64,000 nucleotides of DNA, taken from Euglena gracilis. Taxonomy: Eukaryota; Euglenida; Euglenophyceae; Euglenales. Shown piece after piece: positions 34,908 through 46,821 of this stretch; position 1 is the first letter of the stretch; every line of letters begins with the position of its first letter. The translations under genes were made by a program, and so were the position numbers. Below the pieces are notes generated by a model, which was given only the letters and a program-made list of their open reading frames with translations, ran no database searches and was not told the origin of the DNA. The DNA is taken from NCBI GenBank assembly GCA_039621445.1, contig CP154954.1, forward strand, positions 34,321,737-34,385,736. Direction: 5' to 3'.

Positions 34908-35062
34908 ACACTTCCTTTGTTCGATGTTTTTGCGGACCCTTCGGCCTCGGCTGTTTTTTGAGGCGGCCGCCGGGCTTCGAAGCCTAATTTTTCAAACTTT
35001 TTCTTTTTGTCCTTAGGCTTTTCCAGTGCACCTGGAAATTCAGTTTTTTTTTCAAATTATGT
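34908..35062. repeat. 150-bp direct repeat, copy 2
   Basis: Partner of 29073-29225, same orientation, sharing CTTC(C)TTTG(G)TTCG, TTTTTGCGGA, CTTCGGCCTCGG and GAGGCGGCCGCCGGGCTTCG. It lies just upstream of the TATA-preceded unit at 35200. Confidence 0.65.
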
Positions 35063-35201
35063 TACCCGAACGACGACTGCAACGAAGGGAAACCTTGTTG
35101 TCAGTCGGTTTTAGTGCTGTTGCACTGAAAAAAGAAGACTTCTATCTTAACCAAAAACCCTGTGAGAAAGACGGAAAATGAAGTGCAGGGGGGGGGTATA
35201 A

Positions 35202-35209
35202 ATATGAAA
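35202..35209 (+). promoter_or_regulatory. TATA-like box
   Basis: TATAAATA lies directly after a G-run, 62 bp upstream of the first ATG of the long + strand frame (35264). Spacing suits a transcription start around 35235. Confidence 0.5.
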
Positions 35210-35263
35210 CATTCACATAACACACACGCATTGTTCAAAACGAAATCGTTTCAGAAAGTGTTT

Positions 35264-38200
35264 ATGTTTATGTGCATCATGCTGCCTGGGTGCGGACCTG
35301 GACCAGGTCCACCATGGACGCAGCCTTCCGGCGCGCCATACCCTCAGTACCCTCAGTATGCTGAACCCCCGGTTCCGGGTGCCCCACATGCTGAGAGGGT
35401 TTCAGCCCCGGTATTCGCCGCGGCTACCAGCTGCCGGTCCGCATATGCCGTACCGGATCCATCTGCCATCCAGCAGCTGGCACCCCAGCCACCAGTGCAG
35501 CGCAGATTGTGTCTGCCCCAGTATGCAGGAGAGATGATCTTCCGCACTACGGAAATGTTGGAGCAGGACATGCGTATGTGCGCACACCCCCAAACGGAAC
35601 CATTTATGCAAGCCCTTTGGGATGCATACCGTGCTCAGTTGTTGGTGGTAGCAAACGCGCCTGTGGCTCAGTGGTGTCCCCGTGGTCAAGCCCTGATGAC
35701 GGGGAGCCGGTACTTCTCGTCGGCATCCGATTCCGGATTTGAGCCTGGCGAGACAATGATGGACCTGGGCGTGTATGTACCGCCCACGCTGCAAACGCAG
35801 TCGCCGGTGGGATCCCACACCGTGCATATGCGTGAGCACACGCCCCCACCGGTAGGTGAGGCTGTGCATGTCCCACCTGGGATGACGAGACTTATTGCTC
35901 GCCCGCCCTCGCCGCAGCGAATGCCGCCGCGCAAGCCGCCAGCGGAGCAATTACGACGCACGCGGATTACCCGCGCGGCGCATGCGTGGTCCCTGCTGGA
36001 CAGTCGGCCGTGCCCCCTGAGGCATACGTCCAACACATGTTTGCGCACTGGATGCCACAGGCATCGCCGGTCGCCCCTGACCCTGGCGTTGAGCAACGGC
36101 GGCAGTTGGATCCCATAGTGGTGGAGGATGAACCTCCCCACCGTGTGGCAGCCCGACCGCCCAGTGCACCTCCTGTCCAGACCGGGGATATCCTCCGTCG
36201 GCAGGAGACTCCCTACTACCACATGGCAACTCCGAGAACCGAGCAGGATGAGCTTGCTCGGCACTTCCTGCAGGAGCCAGTATTCGCATCTGAAGAGCAC
36301 CGGACGAGGTATTACGCCTCTCTGGCTTCCCTTCAGGGCCGTGGATACACCCCATACCATCCGTACCAGCCGCAGCTGCGGGTGGCAACCCCGGTATTAC
36401 CCCGTGAGCCCCCAACAGGTGTGGCAGTATTACCTGCCACTCTGAAGCGCGACAGGGCTACGGATAACCTTACCCCACAGCCCAGGCGACCCAGCCCACG
36501 GGACGCGGAAGGCGGTGTGGCAATGCAGGTGGAAGCTGGCCAGGATACCACGGGTGGACGACCACCGGCTGAGACCCAGGGGGAGATGGTTCGTCCTGTT
36601 GCCGCAATGCCACCGCCGATCCCTCCGGTATGGAGCCACGACCCCCTGCGTCGAAGCCAAGCCCACACCAGGCTCCTAGCCAACGCCCAGCCACGCCATC
36701 ACCGCGACGTGCAGCGGATCGGCCAAGTCCCTCCACAGAGATGGAATGGGAAGGATCCGATCCGACTCCTGCGGCACCGAGCGCCCGACCCGTATTCGCC
36801 AGACGGGGAAGGACACTGGAGAGGCTGGGGGCAAAGGTAAGGAGAAGGCAAAGGCGTGGCCGGCAAAGGTAAGGGTGAGGGCAAAGGTGAGGGTTAAGGT
36901 AAGGGTACAGGACGTGAGGAGGAATAAGAACCAGCGGAAGTCCTCTCGGACTTTGAGCAAATGCTCAGGTTCAAGGAGGAGCTGGAGGACGAAGGCTGGA
37001 GAATGCAGCACGATTACCACGTTGCAAGAAACAGCCCCGTCACCCCTCCACGAGCAGTCATCGATGTGGTATTACGCCACACCGAGAACAGAGTCAGAGA
37101 ATTACATTACAGAAATGATCTGTACGCCTTCGAAGGTGAAGGTGGCAGACCCTTGATGGATGCCCAGCCAGGTTTCTGGGAGATCTGGTTTTGGCTGGGA
37201 TACCCCTGCCAGAACTGGGGTCTCTTCAGCGATTCCACTGGTCGCAGTTACCTGCACCAACTGGGATTCCGGGACCAGCATGTGTTGGCTCGGAGGCTGA
37301 AGGCCAACATCGAATGTATTCATTCGATAGGACCCCTCGGAGTCCAGTGGAAATACTACCCACTGAAGCCCGACATCGAACGCCTGATCGGGGTGTTGTG
37401 GTGCAACAACCTCCAGGTGTGGCTGGTGAGCCATTACGGCTCAACCTTCCGCGTTCGGCGCGTTTCCCTGGCTTACCCACAGAGGTATGACCCCTGTTGT
37501 AATTACTGTAAGCAGGAATTCCCTGTCTACTCCTGGGGATTCGGCGTCCGCGGAAGCCCTCCACCGCCTCGGGATAACCCGGGTCTGGAGATGGGACGCC
37601 GCATGCTTTTGCATGTGTGCCGCGACGCCCCGGATCTCCATCGCAGAAGTCGTCGCGTCCGCAAGCAGCATATTTTTATGCTGCAGCAGTTCTGGTGGCG
37701 AGCCTGGACCACCTACGTCATGGAGGTGTATTTGCATCTCCATGACCCCCAGGAGGATAGGCCTGGTATGACAAGCTTGCTACCGGACATTGAGGGTCCT
37801 CATCGTCGTCCGGTCGTCGCCGACCTGCGCCCTAACTGGAACCTGGCTGATATCAACCTGAAAGAACATTTACGGCGACAGTTTGGCGGTACCCTCGACA
37901 GGGAGGTACTCCGCCAGTTGATGGTGCACCCGAATGCCATCCTCGACATGTGTATGCTGATTCTGGCATGAGTTCAGGAGTTCGAGGAGGGCTTTCTCGA
38001 GGTCTGGGAGGATACGCGTTACAGCGGATTCCTGGGCCCGAAAAGGCCTCCCAACGCCTGGGTGCAGCCATCATGGCCGCCACCCTGGCCCAACAGCGCC
38101 AGTAGCAGTACGCTGGCCTTTTACAGGCTGGCGGATGCTCAGGGATGCCGATGGCACCCCGCCGATCCTCGTTTGCCCCAAGATCTGCGCGCCTTCATCG

Positions 38201-38933
38201 TCCCGGAGGATGAACCTCTGGCCCGAAGGAGACGTGAGGCGTCAGTCGCTTACACCACCGCGATTCTTCGCCCCTCCGTCACCATTCTGGAGGCAGCACC
38301 GCCGTCTCGGACAGGAACGGCTGTATCCTTCGTCTCTGCCGTGCGAGCGGCAGGGGAACGATCAGTTTCCCCGGCCCCCGCGGCGGCTCCCGTCTGTCCA
38401 CCGGTAGGTGGAGACCAGGAACTCCCTCAGGAGGAAGGCGAGTTCGTGGAGGATATCCTCCACGCTGCTCTCCCTGCTCCGGCACAGCCTAGGCCAGTCG
38501 AAGAACCTGCAGGCAATATACCTGTGGCTGCTACGCCTGTTCCAACGGCTGAGCCTCCCGCCGAGGTGACTGGCATGGTCATCGAGGATATCCTCGAAAA
38601 ACATACCAGCCCCGCAGCACGCACCTCATTAGGAGGCCGTGTACTCGGCGCCGTGGTCACTGGTATCACAGCCGTGGCTGCAGAACTAACGCTACCAGGT
38701 GGAGGCGTAGCGTCAGGCTCCGCCGCCGAGGTCGTGGAGACACCGACAGTTGGATCAAGGACTGGGAGACCCCGTCCTTTGATGTCAATGATCCGGAGCA
38801 CAACACCATCCGGAGCGAATCAGCTCCGCAGCGTTCCCCACGCCAAATGGAGATGGTTGAGAACCCATTAGGGGACCCACAACTCGACTACTGGCGTGAG
38901 GTGCAAGAACGTCCAGCCGATAAAGGCAGGTGA
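35264..38933 (+). pseudogene. Unrecognised large Pro-rich protein, broken
   Basis: Coding-like composition holds for about 3.7 kb on one strand, with sharply different (GC-rich, codon-like) usage from the flanks. Part 1 (35264-about 35985, frame 2) has a Pro/Tyr-rich start (PYPQYPQY) and then a globular-looking stretch. Part 2 (35986-about 36630, frame 1) and part 3 (about 36630-36870, frame 3) are Pro/Arg/Ser-rich and end in a very basic segment. A Gly-Lys-Glu linker (36840-36950) holds three TAA codons. Part 4 (36961-37971, frame 1) is the best-preserved, Trp/Tyr/Arg-rich domain with a CCNYC cluster. One in-frame TGA (37969-37971) separates it from part 5 (to about 38750), which carries two similar acidic boxes (FVEDIL and VIEDIL). 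A last frame-shifted part ends at TGA 38931-38933. It could be a gag or capsid of an unknown element, or a decayed host gene. Confidence 0.55.
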
Positions 38934-39514
38934 GGCGGCAGTCTTTCAGAACCCTCGTCAGGTATGCCTGACACCCTGTTCGGTTATTTGCCCGAACACC
39001 CCTTCGAAGACCCTTTGCGGTACTCGCCGCTAGTAAGTTCCCACCAGGATGCTGCCATATGCGGGATTCCGTGCGCATGCATGCACACCCCTCTCTCCTC
39101 TACCCTCTCGCGGGCGTGCGACACGCAGCGCACAGGGCCGACGGCCTCTTTTCCTTTCCTTTTTCTTTTCGGCCGTTTGAGGCTATAAGGCTGCCAGACA
39201 GCACAACTTTTCTGAACTAATACAACCCCTCACTCTTCTTTATTTCCCCCCCCCCGGGGCAAATGCTGTCGCCGGCAGTAGGTGTTGTAGAGTAGGATTT
39301 CCTTTTGCGTGGTCAGGTTTGACTGGCCATGCGCCTTGCCCAGTTTTGACTGGTCAGAGGCCCTCTCCTTCAACACCCTCCGCATGGGTTGTCCTGGAAT
39401 GCCCATGAACCCTACCCCAAGTGCCTTTGGTACATCCAAACTGGGTGAATTGGTTGCTTGGCAAGGAAACCTGCCAGCCCCATTTTCCCCAGTAGATTAT
39501 AATATACTATATCG
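38934..39514. other. Spacer, nothing recognised
   Basis: Holds a pyrimidine-rich stretch (39145-39175) and a C10-11 run at 39247. No gene or repeat of note is seen. Confidence 0.4.
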
Positions 39515-39864
39515 TAAAGGGGTCCTAACCCAAAAATTGTCCAAAATTTGCCTGAGTGGGGCCGAAAATCACTGAAATACCATTATTTTGGTTTTCAGTC
39601 GAATTTAACCTAGGGAAAAGATTATTGTGGTTCTGCTTGAAGGCTTGAACTCAGTTTTTGACCTTGCAGGGCCGATTCTTTGCAATTTTCAAGACTGGTT
39701 GACCAATTTTCCACAGTAGGATTTGCCATATTTCCGTAATTAGCCTAAGAAAGCCCCCACTCGTACCCACCAATTTCACACCAAATCTCACACACAGGGT
39801 TATTTACCAACACAATGCACTGGTACAAGACTACAAAAAAAATCAATTGATTGTGCATGCAAGA
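39515..39864 (-). repeat. 350-bp dispersed repeat, copy 2
   Basis: Inverted partner of 29231-29579. It begins inside the last codons of the chromodomain frame (- strand stop near 39843) and continues into non-coding DNA. It thus looks like the 3' terminal sequence of the Ty3-type pol to its right. It does not resemble the 5' LTR of element A at 58450-58764, so A's left end is either replaced or belongs to another copy. Confidence 0.6.
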
Positions 39865-40065
39865 TCTATGTTATTGCGCTTGTTCCACAGCTTCCAATTC
39901 CGCTGGATATATCCAACAAAAGTTGGTGCTGGCTCCCGAGTGTCCTCCTCTGGCCCATACCCTTTCCAGCGAACTTTCCAGTAGTGCACACCCCTGTCGA
40001 CCTTGTGGTCTTTTATCTTATCGACCACAAAGTCGTTCGTTTCAGGTAATCTGGAACGGGCTTGA
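39843..40065 (-). pseudogene. Element A: chromodomain
   Basis: The - strand frame contains YWKVRWKGYGPEED followed by EP, the classic chromodomain core (aromatic cage residues, WKGY, E/D-rich turn) that lets chromoviral integrases recognise modified histones. Where TWEP is usual the sequence has TREP, so one cage aromatic is lost. It is separated from the integrase core by a repeat insertion at 40078-40418. Confidence 0.8.
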
Positions 40066-40077
40066 AATATCGGGGGT

Positions 40078-40418
40078 GTTCCCCCCGTGACCTCCCCGTG
40101 ACCCCCCCGTGACCCTCCCGTGACCCGAACAAGGACCCTTTTCGACGAAATTTTGTAGAAAAATTTTGGCCGGTGATGACTAATTTGATAAAATTCTCAA
40201 GCAGATTCCTAATCTTGAGGCTTAAACTTTTCAAATTTTCGCTTGGTGATTCCTAATTTGGTGTCAAAATCGTAATTTTGGGTGTGGGGATTCCTAATTT
40301 GTGGAAATTTTTCCCAAAAATTAAGGCTCGGTGATTCCTAATTTTGCTACCAAAAACGTGGCGTTCCCCCCGTGACCCCCTTCGTGACCCCCCCCGTGAC
40401 CCCCCCGTGACCCGAACC
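40078..40418. repeat. CCCCCGTGAC arrays flanking GTGATTCCTAATTT repeats
   Basis: Two blocks of tandem CCCCCGTGAC (40078-40132 and 40362-40418), both starting GTTCCCCCCGTGAC and ending CGTGACCCGAAC, bracket about 230 bp with three or four copies of a GGTGATTCCTAATTT word (about 40243, 40287, 40330, with a diverged one near 40170). It interrupts the integrase-chromodomain frame. Confidence 0.75.
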
Positions 40419-40479
40419 ACCCCCATGGACAGGGGATAGCTTTTCAGTCTGGGGGGCTTAGGTACGGTTTGAAGCCGTC

Positions 40480-41510
40480 CATATGGACGTCCTCAATCCC
40501 GTTGGGCAAGGCAACTTTATATCGCCCGCTACTACCTAACCTCTCCAAAATTTTGCATGCGCCGAGCCAAAGAAGATCTAGCTTGGAAATTTGCTTTCGG
40601 GTGTGGTTATTCCGTATTCACACGTGGTGACCTGGAATATACGCAGGTGTGTTTTAGTTTTGTAAGAACGATTTCCGTTTGTTGGAATTAATTTCTGTGA
40701 TACGTGATTGGAGTGCATAGCGGAGTGATTCCACTTCTGCAAAACACGTTTCACAGCCGACACTGCTTCGGGCGGGTCTCTTCGAGGGTATATCCCCTGT
40801 GGCCGGAGGGTCTCGTCCGAAAACAATTTTGTACGGTGAGTGTGGTAATACCAACCCTGGCAAGGTATTGATGTGAAATAAACACCAACGAAGAAAGTAT
40901 AACCAATTCTTTCCCCAGTCAGTCAGTGAAATTGCGAAGCATATTCACGACGTATTTCACGGCTGCCTCGGCTCTACCATTGCCTTTCGGGCGTTATATA
41001 ATGGAAAAATGCTGCTCAATGCCGAGTAAACCGCACAAAGTTGTGAAAAACCACCAAGAGATCAAGGGATCTTGATCACTCAGGATTTCGTTCGGTAACC
41101 CCATTAAGCATATACATTTATCCAGGAATATGGATGTCAAAATTTGGGCTGTCAACCCTGCTTTCCGGCATGGAATGGCTACTATGTACCAACTCAGCCG
41201 ACAGACGACAACAAAAACGTAATCGTAATTTTTTTTTGTCTTGTCCTTTGCAAGGTTCATGTTCGAGAAAATCCATTCAGATGGACGTAAAAATGTCTGG
41301 TGGTACGGGAAAAAGTCCATCGTACCAGGGGGGGTACGTCTGTGTGGTTTCGCAGCCTGACAAAATTGGCACCGTTGGGAAATTCGCAAACGGCGCGAAT
41401 ATAAATCTTTTTCACTCAGTGTTGTGCAATATTTGCGACCCACTAGTGAATGAAATTATGGGGCCCGAGGGTGACCTGGTTAAACAATATTTATAACCAG
41501 AATCCTTCCG
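40480..41510 (-). pseudogene. Element A: integrase
   Basis: The - strand contains the zinc-binding CX2C (CQFCQAAKPH, about 41355-41385) and a core with VFVVVCRLS, then the second acidic residue in ILSDQDP (about 41085-41105). The third is in GNGRAEAAVKYV (about 40955-40990), after an in-frame stop. The first catalytic Asp, expected in MDF, reads Asn (MNL, about 41295), so the DDE triad is incomplete. The C-terminal region (40863-40578) has FGRDPP and continues toward the chromodomain. Ty3-type integrase family is clear. Confidence 0.85.
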
Positions 41511-41821
41511 GAAAATAAGTCACAATGGTGATGGAGAGTAATTCTCTCTGCATTCACCATTACGAAGTCTATTCGCAATGGTACTATATATTAGGTCACG
41601 CGAAAAATCACATTCGCGTAAAAATAGGGGGGTAGGAGTTTCCGTACGCGTAATGCGACGGGGTCCGGCAGTGCGTCCACGCCGGCGCCTTTCACACAAT
41701 GGTGAAAAGGCGATGATGCGATATCCCCGGGAAATAGGTAGTGAATCAGGCATGTTGTGCGCAGCGTCGGATCGACGTGCGAGCTCGTCAGCCTCAGTCA
41801 GTCGCATCACCCCTCATCCGG

Positions 41822-42082
41822 GTTCCCAAGATAATACGAGGGGGCTCGGCTGAGAGGATCCGCAACTTTTTGCGTGTGACCTGGGGCATAGATAACCACC
41901 AGGTTAAACTGGCTCAAGAACTCATGCCATCGGCATCTTCAGCCAACTGATGACATGGCCTTGTTCAGGTCCTCGGTATATCAGTGTTGAAGGCTCTCAT
42001 GATCCGTCAACACGAGTATCTGGACCAAGCTGCCTGGCTATCCAGCTGCGGAATTGCTGTGGAATAAGCACAATGGGATATG
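41822..42082 (-). pseudogene. Element A: RNase H, distal half
   Basis: The - strand gives LTDHESLQH, SQFNLVVIYAPGHTQKVADPLSRAP, the usual end of a Ty3-type RNase H, with two internal stops. It stops abruptly at 42082, where element B begins. The proximal half resumes at 50674, and the two halves share the 5-bp duplication ATATG, so reading continues across the insertion. Confidence 0.85.
42078..42082. repeat. Target-site duplication ATATG, left
   Basis: Identical to 50674-50678 on the other side of element B. Five bp is the usual duplication length for Ty3-type integrases. Confidence 0.85.
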
Positions 42083-42501
42083 AGTGTACGTCCCCTGACT
42101 CTATTCCCACTGCCTGTCGGCCTACTTACACCCTCCCGTGGGAACAGAACCAGGAGAGTAACAAAAAAGAAAATCTTTCACTTAACTATTAGTTTTTATT
42201 GCCTTTGGGCTTATGCAGAGCACAAGGCAAAGAGAGGGATTTGTTTGGAAACTCGTTCCTCCAATGTCCTCCTATCGGAGTGTTGAACTTGAAATCTTGG
42301 TTTGCCCTTTTGGGCTAATGAAATGTGAAACAGAATAACAATACCACCTGTGAAAAGAGAAGGCAGATCCGAGATAGGATAGGCTATTCCTAATTCTGCA
42401 ACTTGTATTGCAGAACTTGGAATAGTACTATCTGGCATAACATTGTACATTCTGCAGGCTGCTGCTATGCACAGTGCCATGTTCATGCTGCCTGGTACAC
42501 A
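42083..42501 (-). repeat. Element B 3' LTR
   Basis: 419 bp, nearly identical to 50255-50673. On the - strand it starts TGTGTACC and ends CGTACACT, giving a 7-bp terminal inverted repeat with one mismatch at the outermost base. Confidence 0.93.
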
Positions 42502-42515
42502 TCCCCCTCCCAGGG
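42502..42515 (-). promoter_or_regulatory. Element B polypurine tract
   Basis: Directly before the 3' LTR on the - strand the sequence reads CCCTGGGAGGGGGA, the expected plus-strand priming tract. Its position abutting the LTR supports the LTR boundary. Confidence 0.85.
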
Positions 42516-45500
42516 CTTTGCCCGATTTCCTTACTGGACCAGGCCAGCAAGGATTCAAGCATAGCTCTAAGACTGATGAAGGTACACCAGGAAAGCATAT
42601 CTTGGGTCTGCTTCTCCATCACAAGGTTGATAAACCAGAAAGGGAAGGAAGAGAGGGGAACCTAACAACCCAAAACGCGCAAAAGAGGTTATCCGCTTAT
42701 GCGGCTAACTACTTATTGCGGTAAAGGGGTGGAAGTGGAAGAGCCCATTGGAAAATGGGGCTGGAAGGTTTCCATTCCAGAAAGTCCCATCCACCCGGTT
42801 TGGGGTGTGTCTATGACACGCGGAGAGGTCTCATTCCATAATCGGAAAAGATTGAAGGGTAGGGTGTGGAAGGGGGGGGCACCTGACCAGTCATATCTGA
42901 CCAGGGAGAAAGACCTATTTACAAAACCAACTGCTGGCGACAGCGATTTTGCCCGGGGGGGAAAGGGGAGAGGAGGGGAACTGGTCTAAAGACCTTACAA
43001 AGAATTTTTGCTGTCTGGCAGTCTTATGGTGGCCTTAAGGCCGAAAAGTAACAAGTTGGGGCTATTATTGCGGTGTGCGCGCTGTACGCTGTGCGTCTTC
43101 TTACTGGCGGCATATACCGCTGTGAAGTCTTCACAGTGCTGCGCGGGCACGATGTTGTCGATGGGGTATCCCCAGAGGCTTATACCTCAGAATAGCGGGC
43201 AGTGGCCCTAAAAACTGTAGATTTGGCAGTTGTGCCTTGGGTGTGCAGCCTGTAGGCTGACGGTTTGGCACTAGCCAAAAATAATGGGGGGGGGTAGGCT
43301 TTATCGCCCAGAAACATTGCCTTGCGGAATATGCATGGCACAAAAGTACTACTGGGTGTATACCCGAGTCAAAAAAAAAATTCGGCATATTGCCAAAAAG
43401 ATCATACTGAGGTGTACAACGGCAGAAAAAAATGTGGAATTGTGGCAGGCTGCTGCCAATTAACAGAACAAATGTGGTTGGTGTGGCTTATACCACTTTG
43501 AAAAACCAGAAATGAACTGTGAATGCACGTAAAAGGATGGAACATTGTTCCCGTGCGGTGAAATTCATCACAAAAAGCTGGATTTCACCATTTTTGAGCT
43601 ATGGTTCTTATAAACCCTGCAGAACGACACCATTGGTGTTGCAGATGATGACCATTGGGTCCTCCGAATTATATCGGTAAGGGAATTCCACTGAATGAAG
43701 CGGGGGGGGGCAAGAATGCCTTTGGTGTGGTAAGCAGAAAAAATACTGCAAATATGACAAAATCTCATCATGAGTGACTATGCCAGTAAGAAATACTGAC
43801 TTTTGTCAAATTTTTAGGGAAATCCCTATCAGGATTTAGGGCAGAAATGCAGATTCTGCGTCTAGAGTTGCATTTGTGTAACCAAAAGTGCAACTTTGTT
43901 GCATTTTGAGTCCTTTAAGACTGCAAATTTGCCAAGTGCACATAGTGCCTGTTGAGAGTGTCCAATAACACTGCATGTTTGCTGTTGTATGGATTTTGGG
44001 ATTTGGGTGTCTAATAACACCACATCACCCAAAAAGCGGTAAAATTGTGCAAAAGTATCGCAAAAATGCAAAAATACGCTTGAAAATACAAGTAAAATAT
44101 GTCTATGACATCTTGAGCAAAGGAAAAATTGCCATTATCAGCATATCCCTTTGCATCCCACTCTGGCATAGTGACTCATGGTCACTCCCATTAGGGATAT
44201 GAGTGCCAGAATAGGGAAAAATCACTAAAAATTGGACAAAATCAATGATTTAAATGAAAAATTGCACATACGTGCTCCTAAAAATGATTCTAGTGAGCAG
44301 AAATGACTCCAAATTGTGGGCTATAGCCCTCTGAACTGTACCAGGCCTAATAGCCCATACAGAGGGGGTAATGGGCAGAATGCTGCCAAAGGTATTAAAA
44401 AATGGCCATTAGCCAATCTGGTAACCAATGGTAATTAGCCATCAGAAACGATGTAGGGAACAGTATAGAAGCCTTTCAGGCTGATTTGCCAGTCTGGTAC
44501 ACGATCGTACAAGATCTGGCTCAAAATTTGGCTTTTGGTCGGATTGGCTTGGCTTAATTCAATTTTTCACGATCTCCTCAAATAAGAGTACCGTGCAGAG
44601 TTACAGCGATCTGTTTGCACCGCTGGACGGCTCATCGAAGGAGCTTTCGAATGAGGGGTAACATGGCCTATCGGCCAGCTACAGGCGCTGAGATACGTCT
44701 TTGATCTTTTGCCTGTGTGAGTGAGCTTTTGCTATAAGCTCCCATAATTTATTCTACAAAGACAACTTTTGGTTTCTATCTCATAGGCACTACTACGTAC
44801 AGTCAAAACCTCATGGCACGAGGTGCCAGAAATGTTGAGGCTTTTGTGGTGGTTTTGAGGCTATGCCAAAGTGACACTTATGCAAATCTGCATAAAATTA
44901 GCCTATTTGGCTTGTTTTGGCCAATTCAGCCACTTTCAGCCATGTAATATGGCTTTTTGTACCATTTTTTGAGGTCCTATGGACTTTAAACTTTATAATA
45001 TGGATTTGTGGACCTTTGGTCCTTTTGGTCCTTGCAATTTGTGCAAATTGGTCCCATGGACCCATGGACCACATGGGTAATGGCCTATAAGCCTTCCACA
45101 TCATAGGTTGTATTGGTCACAAAGACCTAAGGCTAAGTGGTCAAGTCCATACAAATGCATGTTTGAATGGATTTTCTTCATTTTCTTTTTGGGGGGGGGA
45201 GCAACTATGTTGCAGATTTTCTCAAGGAATTCAACTTATTCCCTATCGGGATTCACTTCTGTAATTTTGAGCATTTTTCCATATCGGGATTGCATTTTGC
45301 CAAAATAATAAGCCATTTAAGGCACAAAACTGCTATTTAAGCACAAGTTGGATAAGTTTTCGGGAAAAATGCAGTATTTGCAATGCATCCCAAAAACTTT
45401 ATCACGTTACTTGTGTTGCTTTGCTCTATAGAGCTTTGGGAACACCGAAATATTTTTGGTGTGGGAGTGGATTGGGTAAAAAACCCTATTCACATAAAAC

Positions 45501-45900
45501 TTCACTTCTTGTTTGCTGTCATCAAACAAAATCTGCAATTTGATCATGTGGTACAGATACAAACATCCATGAACATAGTTGCGGATTTCCACACATATAT
45601 CTTTAGGAATGATTCCCAAAAGAATATGGGTGGTTTGGGCATATACACATGGGTCAGAAATGCACGATAGTGCTCACACGACATTGTGAGAAAGGGGGGG
45701 TTGCTAAGGTGGGTGGCGCGATACGCCCGGGGTCTAGCGCGATACGCGCATGATATGGCGCGACACACGCGGGGGGGGGGGCAGTTGCCTCACTGCACAA
45801 CATGTGCGTGGGGGTAGGCTTGGCAGCGCGATATGCGCAGGATTCGCGCGACGCGCGGTGTGCGCAATTAGTGCTTGCGGAGGAATGTCAGCCATGCACA
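42516..45900. other. Element B non-coding 3' region
   Basis: Unlike every other Ty3-type element of this length, this stretch shows no RT, RNase H or integrase motif on either strand. It is moderately AT-rich and holds no long frame. A CpG-rich patch at about 45714-45870 repeats GCGCGATACGC-like words at least four times. CCATGGACCCATGG lies near 45054. Confidence 0.65.
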
Positions 45901-46821
45901 TCGGCATTGATGTGCGCTATGCGCTTCGGGGGGAATGTGCACATAGTGCTGAATTTGTCTTGCACTTGACAAAAATCGGTCAATGAATAGAGCTCTCCGT
46001 TGGAGATAGAGTGTGGGGGATTAGTTTTGATGTATATATTCACCTTTGTGTTTGGTTGGTGATTGTGTGGAAAGTTCTCCCAGAGTGCACACCATGGGGG
46101 GAAGGTGCGGAGTAGTTGTCCTGGTCGCGCATGTCGGTCTGCGGGGGTGAGTGTGTAAAAAAAAAATTGAGCATGCGAATTTTGGAGCTGCTGGGGGTGT
46201 ACAGGATTGTCTGAATCGACAAACCTGGTGGAAAACGAAAAGTTCAAAGCAGCTGGGCGACTACTCGACACCGTTTAAACTTCAGGCCTTAGGGCTTTCG
46301 TCTTGGAACCCAGTGGAACGAATGGGGGTTAAGCTACTTGTTACCCCTACCGCATGTGGAACGTTTGTGGATATGCAGTGGGTAGGGGGGGGCACTTTCT
46401 CTTTACCCCGGGTTGAAAACAGTGTTGGTGTTGTTGAAAACGGTGTTGCTGTCATCAAAAACGGTATGTAAAAGTGATGATTAGTGGAAGTTTGAGGGGG
46501 GGGAAGAATTTTGCGGTGTTGTGTGCATTCTTGGAGCGGGAATCCACTCAACCACATGGCCATACATGGGGTATCCCACGATACACCACAACTGGAAACA
46601 CAAAAGTGTTTATATGTCAAAGGTTCATGTAAATTTTGAGCGGGGACACCAGAAAATCCTTGCACACTGACCCGAAAGGATACTGGGCAGGGGATGGCTA
46701 GGGTCGCGACTCCTGTCACCTCCTTTCTAGTACCATCTGTAGTCCGTATCCTTGGATTTTTGGTTCCTTCACTCAAAAACCGAACAGGTGGCCATATCAG
46801 CCGTTGACTTTCTTGACGCAT
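45888..46821 (-). pseudogene. Element B: protease remnant and linker
   Basis: The - strand frame (46821-46282) has RTTDGTRKEVTGVATL, which aligns with ITTADNTLMCGRDLGC of element A's protease, and then a remnant of the LGFP...QHR segment. The active-site Asp-Thr-Gly found in A at about 53464-53478 has no counterpart in B, because Gag's end runs almost directly into the later part. A Ser/Pro-rich linker (SSSRPAA..., 46271-45888) also matches A. Protease is therefore non-functional by deletion. Confidence 0.7.

Noticed and set aside
36838-37971. Alternative genetic code (TAA or TGA read as amino acids)
   Set aside because: Only one relic shows the stops, other frames use TAA, TAG and TGA as ends, and frameshifts nearby indicate decay.
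42516-45900. Hidden RT or integrase in element B's 3' region
   Set aside because: No YxDD, DSD, HHCC or D-D-E spaced motifs found on either strand by eye; frames are short and interrupted.
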